Assembly: GCF_019175385.1 (NCBI RefSeq)
Contig: NC_083344.1
Coordinates: 25,856,231-25,920,230 of the forward strand
Direction of reading: 5' to 3'
Origin: Lycium barbarum
Taxonomy: Eukaryota; Streptophyta; Magnoliopsida; Solanales; Solanaceae
Length of the DNA stretch: 64,000 bases
Below the pieces are notes generated by a model. The model did not search any database, was not told where the DNA came from, and worked only from the letters and a program-made list of their open reading frames with translations. A program made the position numbers and the translations under genes. Below, in pieces: positions 32,065 to 44,408 of this stretch. Position 1 is the first letter of the stretch, and each line of letters opens with the position of its first letter.

Positions 32065-33634
32065 TGTATGGATCACCGAATTCCAAGACAAGCAAGGATG
32101 AGTAAGGTATAAGACAAAAGGAGTACGACTAATCGCTGTCAAGAGCAGTGACAATTAGACAATTAGGACAGCAATGGAATTCACCCCCCGAATCCCAAGT
32201 AACACCATCGCCTAAGAATTAAGCTCACTCGAGAAATACCATGGTAAGGACCAATGATCAGATAAGGGAACACAGGCAATGACAAAATAACTAAAGATTG
32301 AGACATCAGAGTAAGACAGGCACTAAGTCGAAGTCCATAACCGCAAAAAATGAGGTAAGCGTAAAACCTATAACCATTAAGAAGATGTCACATGGAGGAC
32401 GATTAATGCGAAAAGGGCCTAAGACGAGAACGACAGTAAGTAGATGCCATCAGCGGCCAAGGTACTGGAAGAACCAGAAACAGAATTCCCCAAGTATTAG
32501 CCAGATCCAAGGAGCATAATGTAACTTTGTCACCAAGAGAAGGCCAAGCGTTGTTGGCACCCCAAAGGCAGATATTAGGTAAAGAACGAGGGATGAAACT
32601 TTTCGAGTAAAGACGCAAGATTGATGTAAAGGTATGGAAGTTGGGAACGTTATTGCAAGAATTAAAGATAGTCATGAGGATCCGAAGGTAGCCAGGAGGC
32701 AAATGCACCAAGGAAAGAGTACCTCGTACCATACTAACTCAATGACAATAGGAAGTAATGAAGGATTAAAAGGTAAAAGTAAGGACAAAGGAAGGCTGGG
32801 GAAGACTCTGAGGATAACCGAGTAAGTCCATTGGTCATCAATCTTTTCCATCTATGCGCAAGGGTGCAGACAAGGAAGAAAGGGACTCTTGGAGGCAGAT
32901 TATCAACAAGATTGACAAAGAAATTAGCAGAAACTAAATACAAATTTATAAGACGAAGATAAGAAGGACGTCAGGTTCAAGTATACAGTGGTACCCCATA
33001 GTTAATCAACAAAAAGGAAAATAAGAGTTAGTATATGGAAGACAAAGCGTCGAGCTGTAAAGGACTTGCTCGCAAGCATAACTTGGGTGGCAATGAAGAT
33101 AGGAACATGTGTTTGGGGACAGGTGAAGCAAATACAGACACTATCAACAGTATGCCATAGTACGATGGACCGTAATAAGAAAAGACCACCTACTTTCAAG
33201 GGCTTATGGAAGTACATGTATACACCGCACAACATACCATGTGCGTGACCGATCTAAGCAAATCAGGAAGGACAAAAGTGACAAAGGAGGTGTTTATGCG
33301 GACAGAGAAATAAAGGTTGGTTCAGGACAGCCGAAGGTACTTGAGGCCATCCACTCCAGAAAATGAAGTAGATTCAATGGTTATAGCTGGTCAGAAAGTA
33401 GTAGCTAGAGGAGAAGACGTAGGATGTAAGGAGTAATGAAAGGAGGATCTAGATTCAAGAGATAATCGGCTGAGGAAGCCTTTAAGATAAGTGTTGGTGT
33501 AGACAAGCACGCTTAAGTCCAATATGGCTTCTACCCCGTGGAATGATATCGAAATTCTGGGAGAACGGACCCGACAAGTGAGGAAACCTTTCGACTATTC
33601 ACATTCGAGGACGAATGTTCTTAAAGGGGAAGAA
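32064..33634 (+). other. Internal 3' portion of element E (no recognised coding)
   Basis: About 1.57 kb between the broken gag of D and the purine tract of E. Short open frames exist on both strands, none with a motif I recognise. By position it is the tail between pol and the 3' LTR of E, but it is longer than B's equivalent (240 bp), so it may hold decayed pol. The ATTCGAGGACGAAT stem at 33603-33616 and AAAGGGGAAGAA tract (33623-33634) link it to the LTR. Confidence 0.55.
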
Positions 33635-36198
33635 TGTTACACCCCGCCCTCTCAGAGCATAAGCACGCCACATAATTCACCGTATTAATGGAATATTGGA
33701 GATGCCCCGTGCAGCCTTCAAAGGTAGAAGCTATGAGAAGTATGTAACAATGAAGTAAAGGATGAATTATGATATCGTAAGTCATAACCGGGAAGGAAAA
33801 CCTTAGACCTAGGAGACATGACCCTTATCAAGTATAATTAATGATAAATATCATGTATGGGAAGTTTCGGAAGGTTCTGAGATCAAGCAGATAGAAGAAA
33901 AGAAAGTTAATGGGACTTTGGAAGAAGTTGGTGAAATTTCAGAAGCAAATTTTTGTCCAACTAGATGGGAGTGTAACTTTTAGCATACAAGGACTTTTCA
34001 GGTGATTCAAAAGCCTAAAATAAAGTTCGTCGAGTCTAGTTTCCAACGCAACAAACCGTTCGTCAATAAGACATCGAAATAGGAAGTTATGAGAATTTTA
34101 ACACAGACTGCCAGAAGCCCGCGAACCTACGCGGAAATTCTAGAAACCACTTAAAAGCCCACTAATTTCGGCCCATCAGCCCAAACCCGATTTGGACTAC
34201 TATGTATACCCCCTTAAGTCAACTAAATCACCTCCTTTTCACCATTTATCATCTCCACACCTCTCTAGAACCTCCCACAACATTCATCCAATATCCCACA
34301 CCAAAAGTTAGCAAATTTGGGAGTTCCTACATCAAATTAAGGCTCGGGAGGTGCGTAACGCTTTGTTGACCTCGGCTTTTCCATCGTGGTGTCGTAGGAG
34401 GAGACGGAACCCCTCCATGCAATCTTTTCCTTAAAGTTTCCAATACAAATTAAGTTAAATCCCGCTCCTTCTTTGGTAATTGAGTTAATCCGTAGTAATA
34501 CTCGCTAGATTATCGCATGATAAGTTGAATTGATCGGAAAAGTGAGATTATCCTTGTTGTGGGTGTTACAGGTGGATTGATATGAATATTGGTTTGAATG
34601 GAGGTTGTGGATGTTGATTCTTTAGTATTGTGGTTGTTCTTGTTGTTGTTATTGATATTACGGATATCTAACATATGCCGGGATATAACAAAAACAGGGG
34701 ATGTGCTGCCAAATTTTTCGTAAATCAAACTCTTCAAGATTATAGGATTTGGATAAGTTGAATCTAAAGTATTTGTTGATATAGGTTTCCGGACGAAAGG
34801 ATGAGTGGTGGAATAAGGGAGCAAGTTGGGATTAGCAAGGCAGCAGAGACAGGTATGTAAGGTTTAGCTGTCCTCATTTCCTTGGCACGAGTTTTACAGC
34901 CATTTAGCGTGCATTCTCCGCCATTTAAACCGTCCAAAGTTTTACAAAGAAAGGATACGCTTTTATAAAAAAGCTGGATTTTAAGAAAAAGCCATGTTTT
35001 ACAAGATTTACCGATTTTATGGAAAAGTTTATTTTATACGATTTTCTCTAAAAGAGCTTATTGATTATGACTAACAGTCTGTTAGTGTGCATTCCTTAAC
35101 CCTTGTTAAATTCCACAAAATGTCACGTATAATCCTTATGCTTGTTTATTGATATCATAACTATTATTGATTGTTCTTTTGGCCTCGATATGCATTCCAT
35201 AACTAATTCGGAGGTCACGATCTTACGTCACTCCGAAAGGCCCATGTCTATTTCTTGAACTCTGCATGCATTTATATATATACTCTATATGCATTATTTT
35301 ACTTACCGAGCCGCGCTATAGTCGGCCGAGTACGGCACGTAGATGTACAACCACTGATCAGTTGGGTATGTTTCCCGAGTCCCGAAAAGGGCCAGGTACG
35401 TTATGATGATGATGCTTATTTATCGAGTCCCGAAATGGCCAGGTATGATATCTCGCAGAGTCCCACTAGGGTCGAGTATGCTATATATATACACACTATA
35501 TTGCATATGAAAAATGGTTTTATCATGCATTGCATATTAGCTGCTATCAGGTTATGTCCTTCGTTTTTCTTATCTTATGGTTATGTCTTGTTTCATTACC
35601 GTATTTCATCCTTCCTTACATACTCAGTACATATTTTCCGTAGTGACTGTTCCATTTTGGGACCTGCATCTCATGCTGCAGGTTAGGACAGGTTTACTGA
35701 AGACGTGCCATGATAGGAGCATCGTGAGCGGGTCAGCAAGTGCCATTCATCCGGACTTGCCTGTTTTGGTATATGATTATGACTGCATGATTACTGTATA
35801 TGTTTTTGGATACGTCAGTGGACGTGTAGTCCCGACCTTTTATGAGGATTATGTTTTCTACTCTTAGAGGCTCGTTGATGTTTTCTACTCTTAGAGGCTC
35901 GTAGCCCTGTGTACTGTGTTGGTGTTGGTCATGGGAATTATGTTTTGTTAAATGGGCCTACTGACATATGATATTTTTTACTAGCGGCCTCGTCAGCACG
36001 CGTACTGTAATTATGTGTATATGTAGGTGATGTTGTCTACTGTTCGATTTGGGTTTTGCTGAATGTAGATGCTGCTAAGGCTTTATGCTAAGTTCTTCCA
36101 AGTCCATTATGATTATGTTATCTAGTTCAGGTTAGCTCAGCCGGCATTCCGGCCATGAGGTCGGGTGCCCCGTCACGCCTCCCGGTGGAGGTGTGACA
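33635..36198 (+). mobile_element. Element E LTR (2564 bp), + strand, inside D gag
   Basis: TGTTACACC start, GTGACA end. Preceded by a purine tract, so it is a 3' LTR. Islands present in order: donor-like GGGAG|GTGCGT (34351), TGTGCTGCC (about 34703), AGGTATGTAAGG (34853), ACGTCA stem-loop (35207-35237), GGCCGAGTACGG units (35325), CAGTAC stem with one changed arm (35625-35645), GAGGCTCGTAG. A 27-bp tandem duplication lies at 35851-35902. No second LTR or 5' part of E remains. Confidence 0.85.
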
Positions 36199-36754
36199 AT
36201 AATGCCAAAGGAAGGCATCTGTGAACTCATGCCACACAGGTGGGGGTGCATTAATTCCCCTAGACGACACCAAGGTCTCATACCAGTGAACGGCAACATC
36301 CCAAAGTCTATAGGAAGCCAATTGTACTGACTCAGTGTTTCAACCATGCATCACCCGCAATGTTCTCAACATCTATAAAATTCTACAGGTCCTCATCTGG
36401 TTTCGATCCAAAGAATTTCGGATGGTCTAAATTAATAAAATCTCAAACCCTGGCGCTAACTGCCCTGTTACCATAACTCGTACCCTAACGCTGGGCCTGA
36501 GCGGCTACTAACTGAGTCAACAACCGAATAGCCTCTCGCATCTCCTGGCCTGAGGCATCCTGCGGAGGAACTGGGAGTGCTGGGGCTGGAGCTCCTCTAT
36601 TCTCCTCAAGAGCGGGCGGAGTATGAGAGGTCCGAGATGGAACCTCATTCTAGGACTCGCCTTCCTCAACATCTATAGGTGACACCTGATCAACTCTCCT
36701 ACCAACCACTAACTTGCCCTTCTAGGCCACTGAAGCTTTCCTCGTCACGAGCAT
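36199..36754 (-). pseudogene. Gag N-part of element D
   Basis: ATG at 36752-36754, two bases after an acceptor-like TTTCAG. It begins MLVTRKASVA and then stops at TAG about 30 bases on (CAG to TAG in context; B has QKGK here). The core is readable near 36127-36347: MASYRLWDVAVHWYETLVSSRG and WHEFTDAFLWHY, matching B Gag. It breaks at 36199 where E is inserted. Confidence 0.8.
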
Positions 36755-36756
36755 TA

Positions 36757-36785
36757 CTGAAATCACAACATAGGGCCAGGAAAAA
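36757..36785 (-). promoter_or_regulatory. Acceptor-like splice site before gag of D
   Basis: On the minus strand a pyrimidine-rich stretch (CTCTTTTTTCCTGGCCC) leads to TGTTGTGATTTCAG ending at 36757, with gag ATG three bases later. With the donor-like site at 38565 it defines a 1809-nt leader intron, almost the same size as B's 1814 nt. Confidence 0.5.
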
Positions 36786-36944
36786 AGAGAATCCTCATAA
36801 CATGGATCTTTCGCACGATCTAGGATAAGAAGAAAAGTCAACCATCCTAAATGCACTGCAACCTCCTATTTATAAGTGTGATGTACAACACACCCATAAA
36901 CAAGAATCTACTAGACACGGCTCGTAGAAAATCCTAGGACGAAC

Positions 36945-36958
36945 TGCACTGATACAAC
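36945..36958 (-). other. Primer-binding site of element D
   Basis: Minus strand TGTATCAGTGCAG, a variant of the Met-tRNA site TGGTATCAGAG with changes, a few bases inside the LTR end at 36962. The mismatches suggest decay. Confidence 0.65.
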
Positions 36959-36961
36959 TTT

Positions 36962-37121
36962 TGTCCCGGCCCAACTGGAGGGCCATGACGGGCGCCTGGT
37001 TTTAACCTACTAGGCACCACAGAGCATACATGTGTCACATAGTTCTACCTGAATGTGGGCCATGAAGGTCGTCACAAGACAACCTGCTAACTATGGACAT
37101 CATAAGCCGGAAGGGACAAGC

Positions 37122-37179
<58 letters not shown>

Positions 37180-39125
37180 TGCGTCATCAAGCTGAACTTA
37201 AGTATACATGCCGACAAGGCTATCCAAATAATGATACAACAATATATAGATCAAGAAGGCCATAGAACATACACCTTTACATATTTGTCTACGAGCCTCT
37301 ATTAGAGTGCAAAACATAACAAGGACGGGACAGGACCCTGCCATACCCAAATATACATAAAAGAATCATACCCAACTAGACAATAACTCCGGAACAAGTG
37401 GAGTGCTCCAAAACAAGTACTGAGAAGGCAGACTAAGGATGTGAATTATCTCCCTGTCTACCTGCGGGCATGAACGCAGCGTCCACAAACAAAAGGACGT
37501 CAGTACGAATAATGTACCAAGTATGTAAGGTATGAAGAGCAACATAATAAAGACAGGAAAATAACATGAGACAAAAGAGAGTCAACTTGTACATCTGAGT
37601 GCCTCTGAGGGAGGATGACATGCATTCTTTACTTTTAATGAAAACATTTTCATACATATATATATATATATATATACAAGCCACACTATGGGGCTGCATC
37701 ATCATCGTTAAGCCACTCTTGGGCTATCATCATCATACCGTACCCAACTGCAGTGGTGTCCACAATAGGTGTCGTACCTTGCCGACAATAGCACTATGTG
37801 GTGTCATAAAATAGATACATATATATATAAAGCATGCATGAGAGCTCAAAAAAAGTTTTATGACTTTTTCAGATTGAAATAAGGTATGTATGCCTCTGAT
37901 TACCCTTATGGTACTAACATCGTCAACATATCTCACCTTGAAGAATCAATAACCATAAGATGAGATCAACAATCATAAGATAAGAATAAACAATCATAAG
38001 ATAAGATCAATAACCATGGAAAAATATCAATGACCTCACATGAAGATCAAGAACACAAGCTTCTAGTATATCTCGGAGTGGAATCATTGTGGATATTATT
38101 TGTATATGTTCGTATCAACATGATCATGCCAAAAGAAAGAAAGGGATAGCCTTAACATACCTCGTCATCCAAGCAATCTAATAATAGGGCTAAGTACAAC
38201 TAGCATGCCAATCCTACAACAAATAAATGCATAAATACTCTTAGATAGTGCTAGTATATCACGTATATCGACAACCTATAATATCTCAATATACAAAACG
38301 ATATACTCTTCCCTTCTTCTTATTCAAGGGAGATAACCTCATCATCAAGATAACAACCTTCAACTGTGATGTATATATGAGACATAACAATCAAAATCCA
38401 ACCACAACAATCCAATATCGCTGCTACAATTGAGGTTAATACACAATCACCTCTTATGCTAGATTCTTCTATTGTTTTCCTTATAGTTCTTCAACCAAAC
38501 AATTTATCCAAGGATCCTATTACCTTTAACATAGAGAGTAAAGGTTATATATTACCTTGAGTGTGAATTTATAACCTTCAAACACCTTAGAAAAAGTTGC
38601 AATCAACATCACATCAAGACGTCACCACTAGTGAACTCTACGAGCTTATCTAAGACCAATCTGCCCCAAAACCTTGTTACACACTTAGGGGATGATTGAG
38701 GACCCTCAATAACACACTTATAAAGTATAGAGAGAAGTGTGGATGGTGTATACATTAAAATGGGACTTTTACAACAATAAATAGCCCTTGAACCGCCCCT
38801 CCGCCTCAATTTGCGATGGAGATGCGACCTAGCAAGTGAAAACTTGCGGCCGCATATCTCCACCACATCTTGGTGTGGTTATGGGAAGTGAGTCTTCCTA
38901 AAAATGGAAGTTTTCTGCACCTCCATATGCGGCCGCAAACTGTCCACAAACTCCACTTTTCGCGAAAATGCATTCTTTTCGATTCGCTTGACCTCCAATC
39001 CTTATGATATCTCCTTAACACATATGTAACCCTTTATTAACCATTTAAGGAGCCCTATCACCTCCTCTCAAGCTTATGCTAATCAAATTATGGGACAATG
39101 ACGTAAAATCTTCCGAGGCATAACA
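36962..39125 (-). repeat. Element D 5' LTR (2164 bp)
   Basis: Ends with the minus-strand start TGTTATGCCTCGG at 39125. It contains TGCGGCCGC motifs (38848, 38932), a TATA-like TATTTATT near 38775-38785, donor-like TCAAG|GTAATA (GT at 38565-38564), an AGGTATGTTAAGG island near 38160, a CAGTAC stem remnant (37501-37518), a hairpin CTCCGGAACAAGTGGAG (37387-37403) and two AT microsatellites. Confidence 0.87.
37125..37174. repeat. (AT)n microsatellite in D 5' LTR
   Basis: About 25 AT units, uninterrupted. A second shorter run is at 37655-37675. Both lie in the middle of the LTR; F and E have AT runs at comparable places. Confidence 0.9.
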
Positions 39126-40592
39126 GGGACAAGCCTACATTAAACCTTATATATATTATTCTATAGATATATATGTATTCGTGATCTCCCCTATCAAGGG
39201 ATAATTGAAGTGGAATTATAAAACATTGAACTTTGAACACGATTTAGCCCTATAAGGGATGCTTTAAACTTATTTTCAAAGGTTTGGATATTTGAAGTGT
39301 CTTGACCTATGAACGGGTCTTGTTGAATTAAGATTAGAGTAATGATTTGAATATGATTTCTTAATTGGTTATTGGCTTGATATACCCCTACTAACGGGAT
39401 GATGAAAATAATTCATAATGAACTATTCGGCTTTCATGCCATCATTTGAGATTCGGCTTTCATGACATGGTTTGTGATTCGGCTGATATGCCATGACTTG
39501 TATTTATTTGTGTCTGGGCTTGTATGGGCAAGTTTTGCTAGTACAGAGGATGATTAGCCATTATGAATTCCAACATATCGTTTATGAGTATTGTTGTGCT
39601 GGTCCAGAGGACGATTAGCCTCCGTGGCATGTAGCCTGATGTATGTATTGTTGTGCTAGTCCAAAGGACGATTAGCTTCCGTGGGATGATAGCCCCGGTG
39701 CATCTACTAGTTGTTCATCCATAAGTTGGCATGAGTTAAACTTTGGTTGCCTGTGAGTGGCTTATTGATGATCTTGAGTTCATGAGTGAGAAGACTTAAC
39801 GTGATAAATGGTACAATAAGATGAAATTGATATAATCCTATGTTATTGGCTTTTACCGGTGATTTTACTAAGGTTACTGGCTCACCCTATAGTTGGATTT
39901 CGAACTATTTTTGAAAGAACATAAGGTAACGAGAACGACCTAAGGATTCAAAGTGTTTATTTCTTCATCATTAAGTTATATTGGATATTCATGGGATGTT
40001 ATCATTTATTTTGAACTATTTCTCAATATTGTTTCAATTACACTTATTACTTATATATTTTGTTATTAACTATTCTCCCGGAGACACTCACTGAGCACCC
40101 AGTATTCAGACATACCATTGTTGTTTTTGATGGTATGTTAGGTAACGAAGAAGAGCAGGTTCATGACATGCGTACGAACTAGGAGAACTTGCTGCTTTCC
40201 AGACTTATTCGTGAGCCTACACCCTTGTTTCGTGGGACAACCCATTTAGCTAGTTTTATTATTTTAGTTTTCGGGTTGCGTATCGAAGTTAGACCATTCA
40301 TTTATTCATCTTAGAAGCTCCATAAATAGTTGGCAGAATTGTGGGTAGATTGTTGAAGTCTAGTATGACTTGTTGGGTGTTAGCCACGTTTTATGATATC
40401 TTATTTCTATCAAACTTTCACTGATTTTTATAAATATGAGTGTGCTTTCAGTTAGGCATAAATGTCATTTTTAAACAAATTTTGAAAGATTATCAAAAGA
40501 GATTAAACTTTTATTGATTTTGTAAGGTGATTCCGGTATTGTTCATAGCATCGGATGCCAGTTACGTCCAGGGTCAGGTTTGGGGCGTGACA
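39126..40592 (+). repeat. LTR fragment P (right part of an LTR)
   Basis: Noncoding, ends GGGGCGTGACA at 40592 as plant Ty3 LTRs do. D's 5' LTR edge abuts it at 39126, so D probably inserted into P and the left part of P was lost with the deletions at 23053-26726. It contains a roughly 29-bp repeat ATTCGGCTTTCATGCCAT x3 (39427-39500) and a GTCCAGAGGACGATTAGC repeat x3 (39530-39690). Different family from A-H. Confidence 0.6.
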
Positions 40593-42329
40593 CATAGAAA
40601 TCAATATTTGATCTTAGAAAATTGGGGGTTTTCCATGAAAATGGTTTTTCAATAATTTATCAAATTGAAGGTCGATTTGTCAATAGGTTTCACAAATTTT
40701 TGAGATCCATACTAATTAGGCTATAGGTAAATTGATTTCGCAATAAATTCCAATTTTTCCCTTGTGTGCTCGGGGTTGACTTTTTGGGTTTGTTTTTGGG
40801 TTTCAAAATAAAGTATAATAATATGGGTACCTTTGGACCTGGATAACTCCATAAATTAGTATTTTGACGAGATTGAACCTGTTTGGCGAATTTAGACACA
40901 ACAGAGGTTTCGAAAAACTTAATCTTCGCTCAAATCGAGATCAGGGTTGCTTGGAAGCATTGATGAAGGGAAATTCATTCGTGATCTTTGGGACTTCAAA
41001 TATAAGGCAAGTTGAGACTTACTAGACCCTTTATATAGTGTTATGTGTTGGTTAATCTAATCAAGAGGCGTAATGGGGAATTGGGGGTCCCGTACTCGTG
41101 AGGTGACGAGCACTTGTGCGGGCACTGGTGTAACTGTTTGAGTAACTAAAACAAGAACTAAATATGAAATGTGGTGGAGATTAGGTGTTTAAGCTTGGGC
41201 CATAAGGAATGGTGGATAAATCTATTTAGGTTGGTATGATTTGCTATTTATTTTGGCTATGATAGCCACTAATGGTTGAATAATTATGAATAATAGATTG
41301 ATTAGCATTCATCACTCCACATATCATCTAAAATATGAAAAGGAAATATGTAGTTGATATATACTTGATATTGTGGATGGTGTACGCATATCCATTCATA
41401 TTTTTATGATATTATTAGCAATTGATTGATGAAAGACAAGATAGGGGCCTGGGAGGCTGGATATTGGACATGGTACATAGACAGAGTGATGATGATATTA
41501 TAGCTAAATGGCTGAGACGTGATATGATCTGGTAGATCTGGTATTCCGGGTGGGTATATGGACCTCATGTGTTTCCTATGGGTCACGTGAAACCTACTGA
41601 AAGAGCGTGTGTATACCGATTCATATGGCCATTGTATTGTATACTATGTACTTGTGTTGCATACATTCACTTGCATCTTCTGCTATTTATGCTTGATCAC
41701 TTGATTTCATGCCTTATGTGCCCTAGTTGATATGAAGATGGGATCTTTATACTTAACCTTGTCATATTCGATATAAGATAGGATCTTTATACTTAAACTT
41801 GTCGTAATTGATAGAAAGATGGGATCTTTACACCTATACTTGTCTTAATTAATGGAAAGATTGGATCTTGATATCTATACTTGCCCTAATTGATGAAAAG
41901 GTTGAATCTTTATAATCATACTCGTCTTAAATGATGAAAAAGGTTAAATTTTCACGATTATACTTATAAAGGAATAAACCTTATGATCCAATTGAATTGT
42001 GGAAATCTTCTTTACTTATTGAATTCTCATAAATTATGACTATTGAAACTAACAAAGAAAGAAGAGGAGTATCGGAAGTACTAACCCTCGTCATCACTAT
42101 AGTTTATGGTCGTTCAACGATATTGTTGGGTACACGTGCTTCCTGTACTCACTCTACACTTGCTGCACCTTTTGTGTGCAGGTTTGGATCCGGGTACTAG
42201 TAGATGCCGAGATTCTACTGATCGCTGAGCCATATGTTAAAGTTTGGGTGAGCTGATGATGGTCACACAACACCAGACTTCTTTCCTATCTTTATTTTCT
42301 ATCTTTCTCTATTTTGGACAGTGTCATGT
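40593..42329 (+). repeat. Old LTR J, left part
   Basis: Noncoding stretch that continues across solo LTR F to 44804, where it ends TTTTGGGTCATGACA like an LTR. It holds a 41-bp tandem repeat (41729-41972). A TGTGCAGG block near 42170 resembles the 3' LTR segment of Tekay-like families. Its left edge and TG start are not identified, and part of 40593-41000 could be something else. Confidence 0.5.
41729..41972 (+). repeat. 41-bp tandem repeat, about six degenerate copies
   Basis: Unit GAT(A/G)(T/G)AAAGATGGGATCTTT plus a TACTTGTC-type tail. Successive units start at about 41729, 41770, 41811, 41852, 41893 and 41934. Later copies are increasingly diverged. Confidence 0.8.
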
Positions 42330-43059
42330 TGTTACACCTCTCGTTTTCATCGCACCAAAGTCTTTGGCTTATGACTGGTCTATACCTTTAGTATGGAGAT
42401 TCGCACCTGATTTCTTGATATCTTGAATGCATTACCTCGTGTGTACCAAAGTATAAGTATATGTTTCTTGCAAAACGACAGGAATAGATGTAAAACGAAT
42501 CAAATCAACGCGAGTTGGAACAGACTCAGGGGAGTCTGCAGAAACCAGTTACCATCGACGGGCCGTCGACATATCGACGAGCCATCGTGGTGTATCGTCC
42601 CTGCTCCACCGCCTTTGAAGTTTCAGGTGGCAGGTCGACGGAGCACGTCGACCCGCATCGCTGGAACTTTCTAGTTTTATCTATTTATATATTTGGCCCT
42701 CACATTTTATTTCATTATTTTTTACTCCCAAATCAGAGAAAGCCCTAGAATATTTTCTCTCTATAATTTCCATCATATTAGTGGAGATTTGGTAAGATTC
42801 GAGCCCGTAAAACCTAAGCTAGTGAAGAAAAAGGTTATTCCTAGGTTGTCTTTGAAGTTGATAAACTTGGGAATTGGAGTTGGAGTTTGATTCAAGGTAT
42901 GTATATGATTCCTACCTTTATGTTTGAGTTAGTTATTGAGGATTTTAGTGGTTTTAAGTAAAGGGAATATAGTTAAGGAGTGGGAAGTTGAATAAGGGTA
43001 AAGTTAGGGTTAAGGGTTATTTTGAGGGATGATTTGGTATAGATTTGATTATATTTTGG

Positions 43060-43289
43060 TATGTAGGTGTTGTTATTGTTATTGTTGATGTTGTTACTGA
43101 TGTTTGGGTTGAATTGAAATTGAGGGATTGTTACGTTTACAAAGGAGATGCTGTCTGAAATTCGTTAAGTTCCGTATGTAGGTGTTGTTATTGTTATTGT
43201 TGATGTTGTTACTGATGTTTGGGTTGAATTGAAATTGAGGGATTGTTAAGTTTACAAAGGAGATGCTGTCCGAAATTCGTTAAGTTCCG
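43060..43289 (+). repeat. 115-bp direct duplication in solo LTR F
   Basis: 43060-43174 is repeated at 43175-43289 with only about two differences (GTTACGTT/GTTAAGTT, GTCTGAAA/GTCCGAAA). It duplicates the GTT-rich stretch and the GATGCTGTC island. The near identity suggests a recent event or conversion. Confidence 0.9.
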
Positions 43290-43614
43290 TTTGTAGTAGA
43301 ATTGGAAGTAGATGATGCAAATGGTCTAATTGTGGCATATATATGTTATTTTAATTGTAGACTTACGAGTTCGAGAAGTAGACGTTGAACGGTTAGATAC
43401 GCTTCAAGGTATGTTAAGGTTGTCCTTTCTATTCTCTTTGGCATGATCCTTATCTTATGAATGAACAGAGTAAGCAAGCGAGTTCCAAATACTTTACTCC
43501 TAGATGGTATAGGATTTAGCATATCCTTGGCCTCTTATATTTTATATCTATGGCCTTTAGAGATCTTATGTTGCTCAGAGTAGTTCAGAGTATTCTTTTC
43601 CGAGTCTTTCATGC

Positions 43615-43617
<3 letters not shown>

Positions 43618-43658
<41 letters not shown>
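43618..43658. repeat. (AT)n microsatellite in F
   Basis: About 20 AT units directly before the GGCCGAGCAG-type hairpin region. A second run of about 15 units is at 44372-44403. Confidence 0.9.
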
Positions 43659-43663
<5 letters not shown>

Positions 43664-44368
43664 GCGATTTTCTCACACCGCGGTTATATGGCTGAGCAGA
43701 CACACCACTGTAGCGGGCAGCTTATGATAACGTCCCAGACGCAGGATGCCCGGACGCGGGATGATGATGATAACACCGTGCCTATATGGCCGGGCAGTAT
43801 ACTATTCACACCGTACCTACATGGTCAGGCAGTTTACTATATGTACAGATGTATATGATTTTTAAAGAGAGCACGCATATTCTACACCAGAGATATCTTC
43901 AGTTATACAGATGCATTCAGACAGTCAGTTGGCTTATGAGTTCCAGATTCCTTTTATGGTTCTTATGCATATGTTACTCTTATGTCTTACATACTCAGTA
44001 CATTGTCCGTACTGACTCCCTTATTTCTTGGGGGGCTGCGTTCATGCCCGCAGTTTTAGGGAGACAGACAGGCGGTCCAACTCAGTAGGACTCCTATCCA
44101 GCAGTGGTTAGTGCGCTCCACTTGATCCGGAGCTGCGGTCTATTTTGGTATGCCTTTCTTTTGGAGATGTGTATATATGCATATGGGTATGACGGGGCCC
44201 TGTGCCGTCCTTTCTACAGCTTTATATTCCAGTAAGGGTCTGTAGACAGCTGTACGTAGATGACATGTGATGTAGCCTTGTCGGCTCCTATTCTTTTGTG
44301 TACAAATCATGTGGCAGCCTAGTCGTCTTGCATTGTTACGTTCAGTATATATATATGTGTCTGTATAT

Positions 44369-44408
<40 letters not shown>

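Larger units (their letters stand above)
26726..39125 (-). mobile_element. Element D: Ty3/gypsy chromovirus related to B, interrupted by E
   Basis: Minus-strand element: 5' LTR 36962-39125, primer site about 36946-36958, gag start near 36754, pol down to 28124, G-rich tract and 3' LTR 26726-27954 (left end lost to N). The LTRs start TGTTATGCCTC/TGTTATACCTC on the minus strand. The protein blocks resemble B (RVYKNCVVIVCN, LEWKGN). E's 3' end lies within gag, where roughly 350 bp of D gag is missing compared with B. Confidence 0.88.

Noticed and set aside
32403..32732. Minus-strand 109-residue open frame inside element E's internal region
   Set aside because: No domain or composition typical of a protein; it lies antisense to the E tail, and overlapping open frames exist on the other strand. 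Treated as chance.
37113..37122. GGGACAAGCC at 37113 and again at 39126, suggesting a target duplication around 37123-39125
   Set aside because: The segment between does not begin or end like an element at 37123, and D's LTR is continuous across 37113. Probably coincidence.
37053..37305. Poly(Ile-Tyr) open frames around 37125-37174
   Set aside because: Translation of the AT microsatellite in several frames; not genes.
42541..42670. Clustered SalI-like GTCGAC sites as a cloning or vector artefact
   Set aside because: They are part of a diffuse family of related motifs in F and K LTRs, with no vector sequence around.
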